Shown: one piece after another, positions 61,983 to 64,000 of the stretch
Numbering within the stretch: the stretch's first letter is position 1
Layout of the letters: the number at the start of each line of letters is the position of its first letter
Assembly (NCBI GenBank): GCA_963701675.1
Contig: OY969623.1
Coordinates: 3,720,001 to 3,784,000, forward strand
Origin: G963701675 sp963701675
GTDB lineage: Bacteria > Planctomycetota > Planctomycetia > Gemmatales > Gemmataceae
Reading direction: 5' to 3'
DNA length: 64,000 bases
The notes under the pieces: generated by a model
Seen by the model: the letters and a program-made list of their open reading frames with translations, nothing else
The model's database searches: none
What the model was told of the DNA's origin: nothing
Made by a program: the position numbers and the translations under genes

Positions 61983-64000
61983 CTACATTCCATTGGTAAG
62001 GCGAATCGCCATCTCTTTCACCTGCTTCAGATCCAATTTGCCGGTGCCAAGCACCGGGAGTTCGGGTATCTCGTAGAAATCCCGCTCTGACGGCATCCAC
62101 AGATTCGGCAGGCCCTTGGTTGCGAGTTGCTCGCAGAGTTGATGCCGGTCTGTACCGGCAAGGGGAGTGTGCAGGACAACGATCCGTTCACCGCGGCGTG
62201 GATCGGGCACGGCGGTAACGACGCAGGCACGCTCCGGCGTTCCCATCAACGACTGGATTTCTTCTTCGATTTTCTGATGCGGCACCATTTCGCCGCCGAT
62301 CTTGCTGAAGCGCGACAGCCGTCCGGTAAGTGTAATGAACCCGTCTTCATCCATAGTTGCCATATCGCCGGTGCTATACCAACCATCGCGAACGACCTGA
62401 CGGGTAAGCTCGTCCTTACCCAGATAGCCCTTCATGACATTGGCGCCGTAAAAGAGAAGCAACCCTTCCTGCCCCTGCGGCAATGTGGCGAACGTCTCCG
62501 GCGAGACGACCCTCGCGGCAACGCCGGGTACGGGCAGACCGATGGTGCCGGACTTGGTCCCGATCTGTCGCATCGTCGGACCTTGCCAGTTCGGAACGTT
62601 GGATGCAGCCACCGGTGACAGCTCCGTGCAGCCATAACCTTCAAGCGGTTGAATGCCGAACTTCTCGTTGAATTCTTGCGCCAACGAAACCGGCATCTTC
62701 TCGGCGCCGCAAATGAGGATGCGTAAGGTGGAGAAGTCGCCGGGATCGCTCCGCCGCAGATTGAAGCGCAGAAACGTCGGAGTCGTTAGCATGATGGTGC
62801 ATCGATACTTCTTGCACAGATCGCCGATTTCTTTCGACTGCCGTGGGTCTGGATAATAGACCAGCGAGGCGCCGACTTGCAGCGGAACCCAGAGGGTCAC
62901 TGTAAATCCGAAGCTGTGAAAGAACGGGAGTATTCCAAGGATTTGATCACCAGGCCCGGGGTCGATCGCCTGGATGACCGACTCGGCGTTTGCCGAGAGA
63001 TTGGCGTGCGTCAACATGACGCCCTTGGGGTCACCGGTGCTTCCACTCGAGAAGATGATCCCGGCGAGGTCCGACGGCTGGTGCTTTCCAAGCTTGTAGA
63101 CCAAGCGGTCAAGCACAACACCCGGCAACAGGACGACCGCTAGCCAGGCGCGAATACGCTGCCACTTGGTTACCAGACGTCTGAAGTCTTCGAGATAGAT
63201 CAATTCAACGTCCGGCACATTTAGCGGCATCTTGTTCAGGAACAGCCGTGACGTGAGGATTTTCCGAATCCGGCATTGTTGAATCGCCGAGCGTGTCGTT
63301 TGCTCGGAAAGAGTGTAGTTGAGATTGACCGGGACCTTCCCGAGCAAAACGAGCGCAATGTTGGCCAGCGCGCCGCCGACGCTAGACGGCAGCCAGACGC
63401 CCACCATCGCGTCGTCGCCCAGCATTGGTTTGAGGATACGGGAGAGAATGCGAGCCCCGGCCAATCCAGCCGCGTAGCTAAAGACCTTGCCGTTATTCAT
63501 CGCATCGACAAAGCACGTGCGGAATGGATGCGATGCCGCGTACCGCACGAAGCGTCGATGAACTGGGAGTCGCTGCGCGGCACGAGCGACCGACATTTCT
63601 GCGGAAAGTTGTTGCACCGCTTGGCGCACTTCAAACACCGTTGAATTGGCGGGAAGCGGTTTGCCGAACCCGACACTTACGGTGCGGCGTAGCTGACGAG
63701 GCCATTTGAAAATAAAGCGCCTTCCCCGGTAACTAAATATGCTTCCCCATACTTGATCGAGATAGACGGGCACGATCGGCGCTGGACTGCGTGAGAGGAT
63801 TTGTTCTATGCCGCGTTGGAACGGCTGCAGGAAGCCGGTTCGCGTGATACCGCCTTCCGCAAAGACGCACACGGTTTCGCCCCGTGCCAGCACCTCGCTC
63901 GCCATGCGCAAAGACTGGACCAGTGTGCGCGGACCGGAACCACCGTCAATCGGAATGACCCGTGCAAGGCGGAGCAGGAACCGAAGACCGGGAACTTTGG
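61983..64000 (-). CDS. Aas-like acyltransferase/AMP-dependent acyl-ACP synthetase (partial, runs off right end)
   Basis: Partial protein of about 672 visible residues; the frame is open through base 64000, so the start lies outside. The front is an LPLAT acyltransferase domain with FAEGGITRTG (the FPEGxxxRxG motif) and VIPIDGGSGPRT before it. The rest is an AMP-binding synthetase: AGIIFSSGSTGDPKGVMLTHANL (P-loop type core), YGCTELSPVAA, YSTGDMATMDEDGFITLTGRLSR and the catalytic lysine in VLGTGKLDLK near the C-terminus. This is the Aas layout, which activates a fatty acid and transfers it to lysophospholipid, possibly for lipid repair. A candidate membrane helix pair is not obvious in the visible part. 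Confidence 0.88.
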   Translation of the reverse strand, partial: KVPGLRFLLRLARVIPIDGGSGPRTLVQSLRMASEVLARGETVCVFAEGGITRTGFLQPFQRGIEQILSRSPAPIVPVYLDQVWGSIFSYRGRRFIFKWPRQLRRTVSVGFGKPLPANSTVFEVRQAVQQLSAEMSVARAAQRLPVHRRFVRYAASHPFRTCFVDAMNNGKVFSYAAGLAGARILSRILKPMLGDDAMVGVWLPSSVGGALANIALVLLGKVPVNLNYTLSEQTTRSAIQQCRIRKILTSRLFLNKMPLNVPDVELIYLEDFRRLVTKWQRIRAWLAVVLLPGVVLDRLVYKLGKHQPSDLAGIIFSSGSTGDPKGVMLTHANLSANAESVIQAIDPGPGDQILGILPFFHSFGFTVTLWVPLQVGASLVYYPDPRQSKEIGDLCKKYRCTIMLTTPTFLRFNLRRSDPGDFSTLRILICGAEKMPVSLAQEFNEKFGIQPLEGYGCTELSPVAASNVPNWQGPTMRQIGTKSGTIGLPVPGVAARVVSPETFATLPQGQEGLLLFYGANVMKGYLGKDELTRQVVRDGWYSTGDMATMDEDGFITLTGRLSRFSKIGGEMVPHQKIEEEIQSLMGTPERACVVTAVPDPRRGERIVVLHTPLAGTDRHQLCEQLATKGLPNLWMPSERDFYEIPELPVLGTGKLDLKQVKEMAIRLTNGM

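Overview
The window looks like a chromosomal segment of a planctomycete, most likely close to Gemmataceae. Two secreted proteins carry the LEDRCLLSA-type N-terminal motif typical of planctomycetes (24.3 kb and 47.9 kb). Other typical families are a DUF1559 protein, a DUF6263 protein, ECF sigma factors joined to WD40 repeats, and Ser/Thr kinases with TPR tails. The genus cannot be fixed from this sequence alone.

Layout. 0-3 kb: membrane Ser/Thr kinase with TPRs and a PilZ-like protein. 3.5-6.6 kb: small phage-like cassette (HTH protein, ParB-domain DNA methyltransferase, terminase-small-like protein, unknown), ending at a long imperfect hairpin. 6.6-11.3 kb: gene graveyard with WD40 and kinase remnants tail to tail, an unknown frameshifted gene and a solitary IS-like end. 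11.3-18.5 kb: small accessory genes (two VOC proteins, an IS110 transposase, GNAT, MmcQ/YjbR, a GC-rich aminotransferase, and a tightly overlapping cassette of endonuclease III-like, unknown, DUF1653-cupin and VOC genes). 18.5-24 kb: a secreted protein, a large chimeric protein and an ECF sigma factor. 24.3-29.7 kb: HAF/Calx-beta exported protein, kinase-TPR gene and an unknown. 30.3-36.3 kb: apparent integrated island with Ku, a short ATP-dependent ligase, sigma-like and small unknown genes, closed by a large serine recombinase; hairpin-plus-T-run elements precede several of its genes.

From 36.4 kb the content becomes mostly housekeeping or lineage-typical: C39-like peptidase, a likely pssA-ribE-rsmA-STN operon, zinc-ribbon/trypsin/HEAT protease, NagB-like protein, DUF6263, a giant ELWxxDGT-repeat exported protein, sigma-WD40, a hybrid histidine kinase with apgM, DUF1559, a glycosyltransferase, truD, lptB, an acidic-tail protein, a metallophosphoesterase, a TPR protein and an Aas-like acyltransferase/AMP-ligase running off the right end.

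The strongest candidate for something new is the gene at 20136-22808 (minus). It joins a candidate PD-(D/E)XK nuclease region and a truncated P-loop NTPase segment to a complete TROVE (Ro60) plus vWA module in one open frame. It may be a defence-type effector with an RNA-binding sensor, or a deletion or assembly fusion.

At least a dozen genes, including pssA and truD, are split by apparent single-base frameshifts. Uncorrected indels in the assembly are the simplest explanation, and all pseudogene calls should be read with that in mind.
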